Assembly: GCA_030148905.1 (NCBI GenBank)
Contig: JASBSO010000070.1
Coordinates: 1-40,747, forward strand
From: Kordiimonadaceae bacterium
GTDB lineage: Bacteria > Pseudomonadota > Alphaproteobacteria > Sphingomonadales > Kordiimonadaceae
Length of the DNA stretch: 40,747 bases
Reading direction: 5' to 3'
The notes beneath the pieces are model-generated. The model was not told the DNA's origin, ran no database searches, and worked only from the letters and a program-made list of their open reading frames with translations. The position numbers and the translations under genes are program-made. Positions 34,231 through 40,747 of the stretch are shown one piece after another; within the stretch, counting starts at the first letter, position 1, and the number at the start of each line of letters is the position of its first letter.

Positions 34231-35016
34231 ATGTCTTTATCACGAACCTTATTATCGAGCGCTGCCACGATTGCGATGTTCGCCAGTATCACACTATCGC
34301 CGCCGCTTGCCGCAGCAGCAGAGGATGCAGTTGCACCCGATGATATTCAGGCGGAAGCCGAACAGCTGCTCAAGTCGAGCTTTGCAAACTTTCAGTTCTA
34401 TTCCGTCAAACCGTCCGCAGTCGACGGCCTCTATGAGATCGATACGGGCGGCAAGATTGTTTATTATTCAGCTGACGCCAATGTGCTCATCTTCGGCGAA
34501 ATGTATAATGATCGCGGCGAAAACCTTTCTGAAGCCGCCATTTCAAAAGCAGCGGCGGAGCGACTGAAGGGTTTGGACCTGAGCGTCGCGCTCGAATTTG
34601 GGCCGGAAGATGCTCCGCTCCTCACCGAATATTCAAATCCGCTTTGTGGCTGGTGTCAGCGCTTGCATGGCTGGTTTGACGGCGAGGGTCGTGATCTGAA
34701 TGTGCGCCGACAGATTATTTTTGCGGTCGGTCATTCAACAAAATCTCAGGAACTTGCCGAGCATATCCTTTGCTCTGCCGATCCTGAGCAAGCGTTTGCG
34801 GATGTCTATAACCGCAGAACCCCGAGACGTCTGGAGCGATGTGACGACGGCTATGCCCGCGTGCAGCAACATATCCAGATAACGCAAGCTGCAGGTGTCT
34901 CATCCACCCCAACCTTGTTCGCTGACGGCGAACGCATCCGAGGCTTCGATGCGATGAAAATTCGTGAGTATCTCATCGCTGCGAGCCCTCCTGAAATCCC
35001 ACGAGGAGACGATTAA
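34231..35016 (+). CDS. DsbC-family periplasmic thiol:disulfide protein of a conjugation module
   Basis: The 261-aa protein has a Sec signal peptide (TLLSSAATIAMFASITLSPPLAAAA), a small N-terminal cystatin-like domain (YSVKPSAVDGLYEIDTGGKIVYYSADANVLIFGEMYNDRGENLSE) and a thioredoxin-fold domain. In the latter NPLCGWCQRLHGWF carries the CxxC redox pair (CGWC here, where DsbC usually has CGYC) and STPTLFADGERIRGF holds the cis-Pro. DsbC-type isomerases are common in F-type conjugation clusters, where they help fold disulfide-rich pilus-assembly proteins. It overlaps the pilin-like gene by one base (TAATG), supporting this role. Confidence 0.85.
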   Translation: MSLSRTLLSSAATIAMFASITLSPPLAAAAEDAVAPDDIQAEAEQLLKSSFANFQFYSVKPSAVDGLYEIDTGGKIVYYSADANVLIFGEMYNDRGENLSEAAISKAAAERLKGLDLSVALEFGPEDAPLLTEYSNPLCGWCQRLHGWFDGEGRDLNVRRQIIFAVGHSTKSQELAEHILCSADPEQAFADVYNRRTPRRLERCDDGYARVQQHIQITQAAGVSSTPTLFADGERIRGFDAMKIREYLIAASPPEIPRGDD

Positions 35017-35378
35017 TGACTTTTTGGAGGAACCCCCGTTGTTTGGGCCACATGCAATCTGAAGGCATCGGGCTTGAGCGCATCTTTTTGAATACGATGG
35101 ACCGCGTCGCACTGTTGTTTTTGTTTTTGGTCCTTTCTGTACCGGCACTTGCCTTTACTGCTCCAACAACTGGTGATCTTGCGTTCGAGATTTACGACAT
35201 CATCGTCAACGACGGCATTGAAGGCCCGATCGGCGCCATGATCGCTGTTGCGAGTGTTGTGTTCGGCATCTTCGGGATCGCCAACCGTAACTGGTGGGCA
35301 ATGGGCGGCGGCTTTGCGGGCACAACGGCGATGGTCGCTGGCGAAGACATCGTCACCACCGTTGGCTTTTTAGTTTAA
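35016..35378 (+). CDS. traA: TraA-like conjugative pilin
   Basis: The 120-aa protein has a basic cytoplasmic head, a long hydrophobic leader (MDRVALLFLFLVLSVPALAF) and a short mature part with two further hydrophobic helices (IEGPIGAMIAVASVVFGIFGIANRN and WWAMGGGFAGTTAMVAGEDIVTTVGFLV). This is the leader-plus-two-helix plan of F-type TraA/VirB2 pilins. The family is too short and variable for identity by motif, but the next genes (TraL, TraE) fit the traA-traL-traE order exactly. An internal Met (MDRVALL, at about 35097) could be the true start. Confidence 0.75.
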   Translation: MTFWRNPRCLGHMQSEGIGLERIFLNTMDRVALLFLFLVLSVPALAFTAPTTGDLAFEIYDIIVNDGIEGPIGAMIAVASVVFGIFGIANRNWWAMGGGFAGTTAMVAGEDIVTTVGFLV

Positions 35379-35403
35379 CCCCCCTGCACCTTGGAGAGGA
35401 CAC

Positions 35404-35667
35404 ATGGAACGGATGCCGCAGTTTCTTCACAAACCAACCAAGTTTATCGGACTTGAGGATCAAGAATTTGCTGTGGTCTTCCTTGCCTACGTCCTCTCTC
35501 TTTTTTTCAAGGGCTATTCATTTTTCTATTTTCTCGGAGCGGCAGCATTGTTCATTCCGTTCAAACGCTCCAAGCCGAGAGGCTATATCGGCCATCTTTT
35601 TTACCGGGCCGGGTTCGGCAAACTACGCGGATATCCGGTTGCAGTCGCGGAGACATTCCATGAATGA
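35404..35667 (+). CDS. traL: TraL-like type IV conjugative transfer protein
   Basis: TraL is a small inner-membrane protein of the F-type transfer apparatus, equivalent to VirB3. The 87-aa sequence reads PQFLHKPTKFIGLEDQEFAVVFLAYVLSLFFKGYSFFYFLGAAALFIPFKRSKPRGYIGHLFYRAGFGKLRGYP. It has the two closely spaced hydrophobic segments and the RxxG(Y)xxHxxYrxG signature near the C-terminus. GGAGAGGA lies 5 nt before the ATG. It overlaps the traE start by 8 nt. Confidence 0.8.
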   Translation: MERMPQFLHKPTKFIGLEDQEFAVVFLAYVLSLFFKGYSFFYFLGAAALFIPFKRSKPRGYIGHLFYRAGFGKLRGYPVAVAETFHE

Positions 35668-35983
35668 GCATTCGCCAAAACAGCATTACGAACCGCGCGG
35701 CCCAGCAAACGAAGTACCCTACAAATCTTTTGTCTCGCGCTTCACAGATGCCACGTCAAACATATGGGCGGAAAACCGCGTCTTGCGTTTTATGGCGGTT
35801 TGCGTACTCGCTGCGTCCTTTGTGCTTGGTTATCTCGTACTTGCGGCCATGAACAAGCAGAAGACCATCATCGTTCCGTTCGGGCAGGGTGTTGAACATC
35901 TCTATCTTGTGGGCGACGAACCATCGGACGCCTATCTGGTTGCCATTGCACGCAACGTGGCCGTTATGCCGATGTCGGCATAA
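35660..35983 (+). pseudogene. traE: TraE-like conjugation protein, 3'-truncated by the RIT element
   Basis: TraE (VirB5/VirB8-type) is a mating-pair-formation membrane protein of ~190 aa. Only ~100 codons remain: a hydrophilic head, the transmembrane helix (VLRFMAVCVLAASFVLGYLVLAAM) and the start of the periplasmic domain (KTIIVPFGQGVEHLYLVGDEPSDAYLVAIARNVA). The frame then runs into a 20-nt palindrome that supplies the stop codon (VMPMSA*). The missing C-terminal half was not found on the far side of the recombinases. The track lists this frame as a longer ORF from 35294; the real start at 35660 overlaps traL. Confidence 0.78.
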
Positions 35984-36072
35984 AGGCCATAATGCCGCGC
36001 TTCGGATTATGCCGCGCTGACCCATCAATCTTTCGGTAACATAGATCTTTCAGCGCGGCACATCGGCATAAT
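35964..36072. repeat. Nested palindromes at the C-gene end of the RIT element
   Basis: A perfect palindrome TTATGCCGA-TG-TCGGCATAA (35964-35983) is followed by a 10-nt direct repeat ATGCCGCGCT (35992, 36009). A 10-bp inverted pair GCCGCGCTGA / TCAGCGCGGC (36011-36020, 36050-36059) comes next, and then ACATCGGCAT (36060-36069), the reverse complement of the first palindrome's left half. It abuts the stop of the third recombinase. This is the expected position and style of a RIT terminal repeat. Confidence 0.75.
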
Positions 36073-37071
36073 CTACAGGGCCTCCAAGAACGACAACAGC
36101 TCGTCGCCGGGTCGATAACGCCCATTTGGAGCATTGACAGGTTTCGTCAAAGCCATCGCTTTTTCCTTCAGTTCGATATCAGCGTGGATATAGACCTGCG
36201 TCGTCTCGACGGATTCATGGCCCAGCCAAAGGGCGATGATGGTTCGATCTACACCGCTTTGTAGAAGCTGCATTGCAGCAGTGTGGCGCAGAACATGTGG
36301 TGTGACGCGCTTCAATCTAAGGGTCGTGCTATTCAGCGCTGCCTTGGCCGCATTTTTCCGAACAATTCGCTCAATCGCGTCCCTGCTCAAAGGCGTGCCT
36401 CGGATCGTCGCAAACAGCGGATCGTTGGATGCCGCACAGGTTTCGGCCAACCACACTTTCAATGCGTTTCGGCTGTCTGTCCTTAGAGGTGTTGCGCGCT
36501 CCTTTCGGCCTTTGCCCACGCATCTGACATGAGACCCCGTTCCGAGTTCAACATCAGCCACGCGCAGGCCGATCAATTCCGAGACACGCAAGCCCGTCTG
36601 GAGCGTGGTCAGCAGTAGGACCCGATCACGCCGACCGAACCAAGTCGACTGATCGGGTGCCTTCAGCAATGCCTCCATCTCATCGCGTGTCAGAAAGTCC
36701 ACAACACGTTTTTCGTGCCGCTTGGACGGCATCGCCAGCACCCTTTGGCAATGATGCAACAATTGAGGTTCACAACCTGCCACATATTTGAAGAATGACC
36801 GAATGGCGGCAAGGCGCGTGTTTCGACTTCGTGCGCTATTGCCTCGTTCTTCTTCGCAAAAAGTTAAAAAATCCCCGATGATGTCGGCGTCGATATGTGC
36901 AACATGTAGGTCTGTTGGGGGCCGCTTGGTTTGCGCTTCCGCGTATTTGAGCAAGAGCCTGAAGGTGTCACGATAGCTGGCAATCGTGTTCGGGCTTGCC
37001 TGCATTTGCGTCAAGAGCCGCTCGGTAAAGAACCGTTGCACGAACACTGGCAATGGATAGGTCGCAATCAT
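36073..37071 (-). CDS. RIT tyrosine recombinase C
   Basis: The 332-aa protein is a phage-type integrase with an N-terminal SAM-like domain (FVQRFFTERLLTQMQASPNTIASYRDTFRLLLKYAEA) and a catalytic domain. Catalytic residues can be read as Arg in TGLRVSELIGL, Lys in VGKGRKERATPL, His/Arg in TPHVLRHTAAMQLL, His in WLGHESVETTQVYIHAD and Tyr in the same VYIHAD. Its start overlaps the stop of recombinase B by ATGA. It is the last gene of the trio; its stop touches the terminal repeats. In RIT elements all three recombinases are usually kept intact, although the role of each is not settled. Confidence 0.92.
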   Translation of the reverse strand: MIATYPLPVFVQRFFTERLLTQMQASPNTIASYRDTFRLLLKYAEAQTKRPPTDLHVAHIDADIIGDFLTFCEEERGNSARSRNTRLAAIRSFFKYVAGCEPQLLHHCQRVLAMPSKRHEKRVVDFLTRDEMEALLKAPDQSTWFGRRDRVLLLTTLQTGLRVSELIGLRVADVELGTGSHVRCVGKGRKERATPLRTDSRNALKVWLAETCAASNDPLFATIRGTPLSRDAIERIVRKNAAKAALNSTTLRLKRVTPHVLRHTAAMQLLQSGVDRTIIALWLGHESVETTQVYIHADIELKEKAMALTKPVNAPNGRYRPGDELLSFLEAL

Positions 37072-38012
37072 GATGCATCCTCCAAAACCCGCTGTTCGGC
37101 CCGCGCGGCGGCGAGCTGCATGAGTTCTGGCACGGCTTCGATGTACCAGAATGTGTGCTCCGGCTTAGAGTGTCCGAGATACGTGCTGAGCTTGTACATT
37201 TCGCATTCAATGTCCCTGCCATCGCGGAACCAATCCAGAATGGTGTGGACGGCAAAGCTATGTCTCAAATCGTGAATGCGAGGTCCGTGACCGTGGCGGT
37301 TGAAGGATTGAGGGGATCGCAACCCGATATTTTGGCTAACTTGCGCGAAGTTGTAACGCGCCCCGCAATCGCCAGCCGGTTCACCATCTTCCTTGATGAA
37401 GAACCGTCGCGACTGATCGTCGACCAACCGATCTCTCAAATTGGCATAGGATGCTAGCCGCGTGGCGGTATCCTTGTTGATCGGAAGCTGTCGATCTTTT
37501 CCGTTCTTGGTGTTCCTGACGACCAGAACAGCGTTGTCCAGATCAATATCATGTTGATCCAAAGACAGTGCTTCATTGACCCGCATTCCTGTCACAGCGA
37601 TCAATCCGAAGAGGGTTTGCCACAATGCAGCCCGCAGGCCATACGGTGACGTTAGTCGACCGGCCTCAGCGACGATATCTGCAATTTGCTTGGGTGCATA
37701 TATGTACGGGACACGCCTTCTATAGCGGCCTGCAACAAGCTGGCTGGGCGGGATCTCGGTCTCATCGTCGTGTTCCGCAAGCCAGAAGGCAAATCTACGA
37801 ACCATGCCGAGGCGACCAAACCACGTGTTGTTGTCCGCACTGCCATAGTTCTCTTTCCAGTCGAGGAACAAGGTTGTTGAGATCAGATGACGCCCGCTCT
37901 CATCGCCGTAAGTCGCGAACTTGCGTAGGACTCGTTCTTCGAAAGATAGGTCAAAACCCATCGCGCGGCGCAGTGCCAGATATTCGTCAAGCCGTTGTGA
38001 GAGCGTCTTCAT
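37068..38012 (-). CDS. RIT tyrosine recombinase B
   Basis: The 314-aa protein has an N-terminal core-binding domain (MKTLSQRLDEYLALRRAMGFDLSFEERVLRKFATY, typical of the second RIT recombinase) and a catalytic domain. The catalytic domain has Arg in TGMRVNEALSL, Lys in NTKNGKDRQLP, HxxR in HDLRHSFAVHTIL, His in LGHSKPEHTFWYIEA and Tyr in FWYIEA. I use the ATG at 38012, which overlaps the stop of recombinase A (ATGA) and matches the family start; the track start at 38036 would overlap A by 28 nt. All catalytic residues appear intact. Confidence 0.92.
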   Translation of the reverse strand: MKTLSQRLDEYLALRRAMGFDLSFEERVLRKFATYGDESGRHLISTTLFLDWKENYGSADNNTWFGRLGMVRRFAFWLAEHDDETEIPPSQLVAGRYRRRVPYIYAPKQIADIVAEAGRLTSPYGLRAALWQTLFGLIAVTGMRVNEALSLDQHDIDLDNAVLVVRNTKNGKDRQLPINKDTATRLASYANLRDRLVDDQSRRFFIKEDGEPAGDCGARYNFAQVSQNIGLRSPQSFNRHGHGPRIHDLRHSFAVHTILDWFRDGRDIECEMYKLSTYLGHSKPEHTFWYIEAVPELMQLAAARAEQRVLEDAS

Positions 38013-39256
38013 TGCACGTCCCCCGCAGTTGGCCAAGGGCGCGAGATTGAGCCCAGGGCATCCACATCGTGTTGCGCATAAATCGTCGTGGTCAGCGGAG
38101 ACCGGTGACGCAGCACGTCCCCAATGTCAGAGAGCGATGCACCCTTACGCAACATGTCAGTGGCAAGGCTGTGTCGTAGAATATGGGTGCCGATATAGGC
38201 TTGTGGCGGGCTGATTCCTGTTGCGTCATAAGCGTCACGCAAAATCCAGCGCAGGATTTGAGCATCCTTAAACCTCTTGAATGGCGGTTTTACCGAGACA
38301 AACAACGCACGGGCCTGCCCCCGGCGTTCGTTCTGAATGTAATCCACAATCGCTTCGCCAACCTCTGCGGACATCGGCATCCGGTCTTGCAACTGTCCTT
38401 TGCCCCGGATCAGTATCTCACCCGCACGCCAATCGATGTCATCTAACTCTATCGCTGTCACCTCTGGGGCTCGAAGGCCCAGACGGGCGATAAGCATCAG
38501 CATTGCATAGTTGCGTCGGCCTGTTTTCTTGTGACCTCGAACCACATCTAACAGGCGGTTGACTTGGTCTGGCTCGAGATATCGGGGGATGCCGGTCGGC
38601 TTTGGTTGCCGCGCCTTTGGCACCGATTTGCTCAGGTTCCGTTCTGTTTTTCCGCTCCAAAACAAGAATTGGAAGAGATTGCGAAGATGTGACGGACCAG
38701 TTTTGTCGCGCGGCGCATTTTGCTCTTCGCGTAGTCGGAGAATGAAGCCCGATATGTCGTCGGGTTTGATCGCATTCAAATCACCCAAACCCATACCGAA
38801 TTTTGCAGTCAAAAAACGCTCGTAGAAGCGAAGGCAATGATAGATCGTATCGCTGGACAGCCCACGCTGAACGCGGAGATAGGTCTCGTACTCGCGTTTA
38901 AGGCAGGCTCTAGGGGTCATGTCCAACGGAGGGGGCAGACGTGTAGGGGCATCTGCGTTCTCAATCAAATAGTCCCTGAACCGATTCAGGCGGTATCGAC
39001 AATGTTTTTGGTCTTTCGGAGAAGCGGCGTTGATGATCGGCAAGGCAAGTTGGTCCATGCGGTCATCGGTCAAATCAGCGGGACCAAGCTTGGCCGCATC
39101 CATTACAGACCAAAGGGTCCCGGCTGTGGTGCCGTATTTGGCAACGGAACCCTGACTGTAACCCTCAGCCTCAATCTGTGACGCGAAGCGCTCCGAGTGG
39201 TTGCCCGTGTGCTTACTTGTCTTCGTCGGGCGATCTGATTGCGTGTCGTTTTCCAT
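38009..39256 (-). CDS. RIT tyrosine recombinase A
   Basis: The 415-aa protein is the longest of the trio and is transcribed first. It has a charged N-terminal arm, a core-binding domain (LKREYETYLRVQRGLSSDTIYHCLRFYERFLTAKFG) and a catalytic domain with Arg in LGLRAPEVTAI, Lys in RGKGQLQDRMPM, HxxR in GTHILRHSLATDML, His in LRHRSPLTTTIYAQHD and Tyr in TIYAQ. The ATG at 39256 has AAGGA 7-8 nt upstream; earlier GTG/ATG choices at 39295 and 39271 lack one. Its stop overlaps the B start. Confidence 0.92.
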   Translation of the reverse strand: MENDTQSDRPTKTSKHTGNHSERFASQIEAEGYSQGSVAKYGTTAGTLWSVMDAAKLGPADLTDDRMDQLALPIINAASPKDQKHCRYRLNRFRDYLIENADAPTRLPPPLDMTPRACLKREYETYLRVQRGLSSDTIYHCLRFYERFLTAKFGMGLGDLNAIKPDDISGFILRLREEQNAPRDKTGPSHLRNLFQFLFWSGKTERNLSKSVPKARQPKPTGIPRYLEPDQVNRLLDVVRGHKKTGRRNYAMLMLIARLGLRAPEVTAIELDDIDWRAGEILIRGKGQLQDRMPMSAEVGEAIVDYIQNERRGQARALFVSVKPPFKRFKDAQILRWILRDAYDATGISPPQAYIGTHILRHSLATDMLRKGASLSDIGDVLRHRSPLTTTIYAQHDVDALGSISRPWPTAGDVQ

Positions 39257-39601
39257 AGGTATTTCCTTCATTTGGTTGAAGGGTAAACTTATCACAGATC
39301 ACGAATGCAGACGCTCAGCGCGTGAACTTGGAGGTGCACACTGCGGACGAAGCGGACATCCTCAGTTCATACTTGAACGTCTGGATTTCGCCAGAAGCGG
39401 AAGGTCATCGGAGTCAAAATCACGACAGTTGAAAGGCTCGAACCGACCCAACGCGGACAGTTTTAATCCCCGGTATAAGGGTGTGTGTGGGCAAAAACAT
39501 TTAACCCATGTGCCAAATAAAAAAGCCACCGCTCGTCTGTGCTTATTTGTTTAGGCATTCCTTGGATTTCAAACCTATCAATACCAGGATTTGCTTAAAT
39601 A
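39257..39601. other. Non-coding stretch right of the RIT element
   Basis: I see no gene in these ~345 nt. It must include the promoter of the recombinase trio and probably the right end of the element and the junction with host DNA. I note a short stem GTTCA-TACT-TGAAC (around 39367) and TCAGCGCG (39315-39322), shared with the left-end repeats. No TraE continuation is present in any frame. Confidence 0.5.
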
Positions 39602-40033
39602 TCAGTAAGGATTTGCTTTGTGGCAACTGATACAGGCACCAGTAACGCGGCCTGCCATATAGTAACGTTCTCTCTGAGCATACCGTATAGCCATATCCAC
39701 ATCAGAAAGGAATTCATCCATTCCGTCTGCCAAGAACTCATGCCTGGAACGGATGTCACCGTATCTTAGGTTCCTTCCGATACGCTCAATTCTATTAAGG
39801 CTATCAATAACGGATTGCTGAAAAAATGGGGTCTCATCATATTCGTCTGAAAGAGCGCCATCGAGCCTTTGTAGTGCATATGCAAGCTGGTGCATACCCG
39901 AGCGTAATTCCTCGCCGTCCTCGTAATCAAAAGCAGGAGGGTTTGCGACCTGAGGAAAACTGCCATTATTGCTTGCGCACCCCGCTAAGGTTAGACACAT
40001 GCAAGCGCCTATGGATAAAGACAAATATTTCAT
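39602..40033 (-). CDS. Monoheme c-type cytochrome lipoprotein (cytochrome c'-like)
   Basis: The 143-aa protein starts with a lipoprotein signal (SIGACMCLTLAGC, lipobox LAGC) and is therefore probably anchored to a membrane on the periplasmic side. The body is helical (ELRSGMHQLAYALQRLDGAL; SVIDSLNRIERIGRNLRYG; ADGMDEFLSDVDMAIRYAQRERYYMAG) and ends with VTGACISCHKANPY. CISCH is a CxxCH heme-attachment motif at the extreme C-terminus, as in four-helix cytochromes c' and c-556. The function could be electron transfer or ligand (NO) binding; no partner gene is seen. Its lower GC sets it apart from the motility genes. Confidence 0.8.
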   Translation of the reverse strand: MKYLSLSIGACMCLTLAGCASNNGSFPQVANPPAFDYEDGEELRSGMHQLAYALQRLDGALSDEYDETPFFQQSVIDSLNRIERIGRNLRYGDIRSRHEFLADGMDEFLSDVDMAIRYAQRERYYMAGRVTGACISCHKANPY

Positions 40034-40214
40034 ATCAAACGCTCTACCTGTTTATGTTGAACTCCAAGCCTATTAAAACACAAATGGTGTGAAATTACTG
40101 CTCGATAAAAGGTTTAGGGGCGCCTTACGGCCTGCATGAACACTCTACCCACCAACCTTACTGTCCGCTCATGGCGAGAAGCGCATTTAGTACGGGTGGT
40201 AGTGTCGTTAACTC

Positions 40215-40298
40215 AAAAAAAAAGTGACCGGGCGCATCTGTGGGAAGGATGACCTGCTTACAGGAGAGAAAACGGGATTTTCTCGTCGCCCGATCACT
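40215..40298 (-). ncRNA. Candidate small RNA with intrinsic terminator
   Basis: Read on the minus strand, a 12-bp helix AGTGATCGGGCG / CGCCCGGTCACT (one G-U pair) closes a 52-nt interior and is followed by nine Ts, the shape of an RNA 3' end. Inside are a 7-bp hairpin GAGAAAA-TCCCG-TTTTCTC, a 4-bp hairpin CCTG-TAAG-CAGG, and a single-stranded CATCCTTCCCAC whose CCUUCCC could pair with Shine-Dalgarno sequences. No ORF explains it. I do not recognise a known RNA family. Transcription has not been shown. Confidence 0.5.
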
Positions 40299-40321
40299 AG
40301 CTGGGTAGACTAACAAATAAT

Positions 40322-40337
40322 TGTTTCCATGGAAACA
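40322..40337. promoter_or_regulatory. Perfect 16-bp palindrome, probable operator
   Basis: TGTTTCCATGGAAACA is its own reverse complement and resembles binding sites of dimeric LacI- or IclR-type repressors. It lies between the thioesterase start (52 nt downstream on plus) and the candidate RNA (23 nt downstream on minus), so it could control either or both. Confidence 0.55.
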
Positions 40338-40389
40338 TATAATTGATATGACCATGTGGTGACGCATTTTTCCAAATATCGAGGTGTAA

Positions 40390-40747
40390 ATGACAAATTC
40401 AGGTCAGTTTGAGCAATCCTTCGACGACAACTCCCATTCTTTGTTTTCTCTGCTAAAGCTTCGCGATGTTAGCGCAGGCGGCGCACAGGTGTGCGCATGC
40501 CTTCCCTATCAAGAGAGCTTCAGTGGCGGAGCGGACAGGGGACTAGCCAAAGGATGGTCGGTTATCACGCTGGATACACTTCTTGGCATGGCCGTCTATG
40601 GCCGATTGCAAGAAACCAGACCGATTGCGACCATCGATCTTGCTGTAGATTATCTGGAGCCTGCCGGTAAAGGGGCAGATTTAATTTGTGAGGCAAATTG
40701 CCACGACATCAAAGACAATATTGCCTTTGTCAGCGGCTGTATCAGCG
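40390..40747 (+). CDS. PaaI-like hotdog-fold thioesterase (3' partial)
   Basis: The frame starts at ATG 40390 with GAGG 5 nt upstream and is still open at the window edge (119 codons seen). After a polar N-terminus the sequence fits the PaaI/YbgC-like hotdog fold: the central helix region RGLAKGWSVITLDTLLGMAVYGRL and the strand RPIATIDLAVDYLEPAGKGADLICEANC. Enzymes of this family hydrolyse acyl- or aryl-CoA thioesters. Substrate and neighbours are outside the window. It was missed by the ORF track because it has no stop. Confidence 0.75.
   Translation, partial: MTNSGQFEQSFDDNSHSLFSLLKLRDVSAGGAQVCACLPYQESFSGGADRGLAKGWSVITLDTLLGMAVYGRLQETRPIATIDLAVDYLEPAGKGADLICEANCHDIKDNIAFVSGCIS

Larger units (their letters stand above)
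35964..39256 (-). mobile_element. Recombinase-in-trio (RIT) element (right end not located)
   Basis: Three tyrosine recombinases of different subfamilies lie head to tail with ATGA overlaps (genes A-B-C reading leftwards), the defining plan of RIT elements. The left end with its palindromes has cut traE. On the right I could not find a matching inverted repeat in 39257-39600; only TCAGCGCG at 39315 recurs. The end coordinate given is therefore the start of gene A, not the true border. Confidence 0.8.
40034..40389. other. Intergenic region between cytochrome and thioesterase genes
   Basis: These 356 nt carry no trusted ORF. They contain the candidate minus-strand RNA (40215-40298) and a perfect palindrome (40322-40337), followed by the leader of the thioesterase gene. 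The 69-aa ORF at 40158-40367 runs antisense to nothing coding and is explained by the RNA structure region. Confidence 0.5.

Noticed and set aside
39296-39600. Matching right-hand terminal repeat of the RIT element
   Set aside because: Only the 8-mer TCAGCGCG recurs, which is too short to define the end.
40158-40367. 69-aa minus-strand ORF
   Set aside because: Covers the structured RNA candidate and its U-run (translated as FFFEL); no family resemblance.
1-40747. CRISPR array, rRNA genes or DDE-type insertion sequence
   Set aside because: No regularly spaced repeats, rRNA-like sequence or DDE transposase ORF was seen on either strand.

Overview
The window reads as a chromosomal segment of a motile alphaproteobacterium. 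The evidence is a CtrA cell-cycle regulator, a FlbD-type sigma-54 flagellar activator, a Caulobacter-like order fliF-fliG-fliH-fliN...flbD-flhA, and a CCA-encoding elongator tRNA-Met of the alphaproteobacterial type. GC is high over the first ~32 kb and visibly lower and patchier afterwards. I cannot name the order or genus from sequence alone.

Layout. (1) 1-5503, plus strand: a compact chemotaxis operon, cheA (5' end outside the window)-cheW-cheY-cheB-cheR. (2) 5580-8251: ctrA on the minus strand diverges from the export-ATPase pair fliI-fliJ on the plus strand. (3) 8358-10756: a class III aminotransferase (plus) converging on a DMT/EamA permease (minus). (4) 10796-23044, minus strand: a long flagellar transcription unit fliF-fliG-fliH-fliN-motA-flbD-flhA-flhF-flhG, then a 755-aa FliK-like protein of unknown role, probably reading through into the permease. 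(5) 23302-27483, minus strand: fliK-flgD-flgE, closed by a clear intrinsic terminator. (6) 27689-32057: mnmA (plus), then a minus-strand group of a KpsS-like capsule export/Kdo-transferase protein, a membrane sulfatase/LTA-synthase-like protein and a small ABM-domain monooxygenase. (7) 32276-32425: a decayed tRNA-Met copy followed by an intact tRNA-Met (CAT). (8) 32426-39256: accessory DNA with two small HTH regulators in tail-to-tail overlap, the start of an F-type conjugation module (DsbC-like protein, TraA-like pilin, TraL, truncated TraE) and a recombinase-in-trio (RIT) element that cuts traE. (9) 39257-40747: a c-type cytochrome lipoprotein, a candidate minus-strand small RNA with its own terminator, a perfect 16-bp palindrome, and the 5' part of a PaaI-like thioesterase.

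How the genes work together. Regions 1-5 form one motility locus. CheA/W/Y/B/R process chemoreceptor signals. FliF/G/N and MotA build the MS/C ring and stator. FliH/I/J and FlhA are the export apparatus. FlhF/FlhG set flagellar position and number. FlbD and CtrA are the likely regulators of the class hierarchy. FlgD, FlgE and FliK assemble and measure the hook.

The accessory region beside the tRNA looks like the eroded remains of an integrative conjugative element later hit by a RIT element. Its right border could not be fixed. The most interesting unexplained signals are the structured, U-tailed RNA candidate at 40215-40298, the nested palindromes at the RIT/traE junction, the second FliK-like protein, and a 28-nt palindrome at 34020 where base composition changes.
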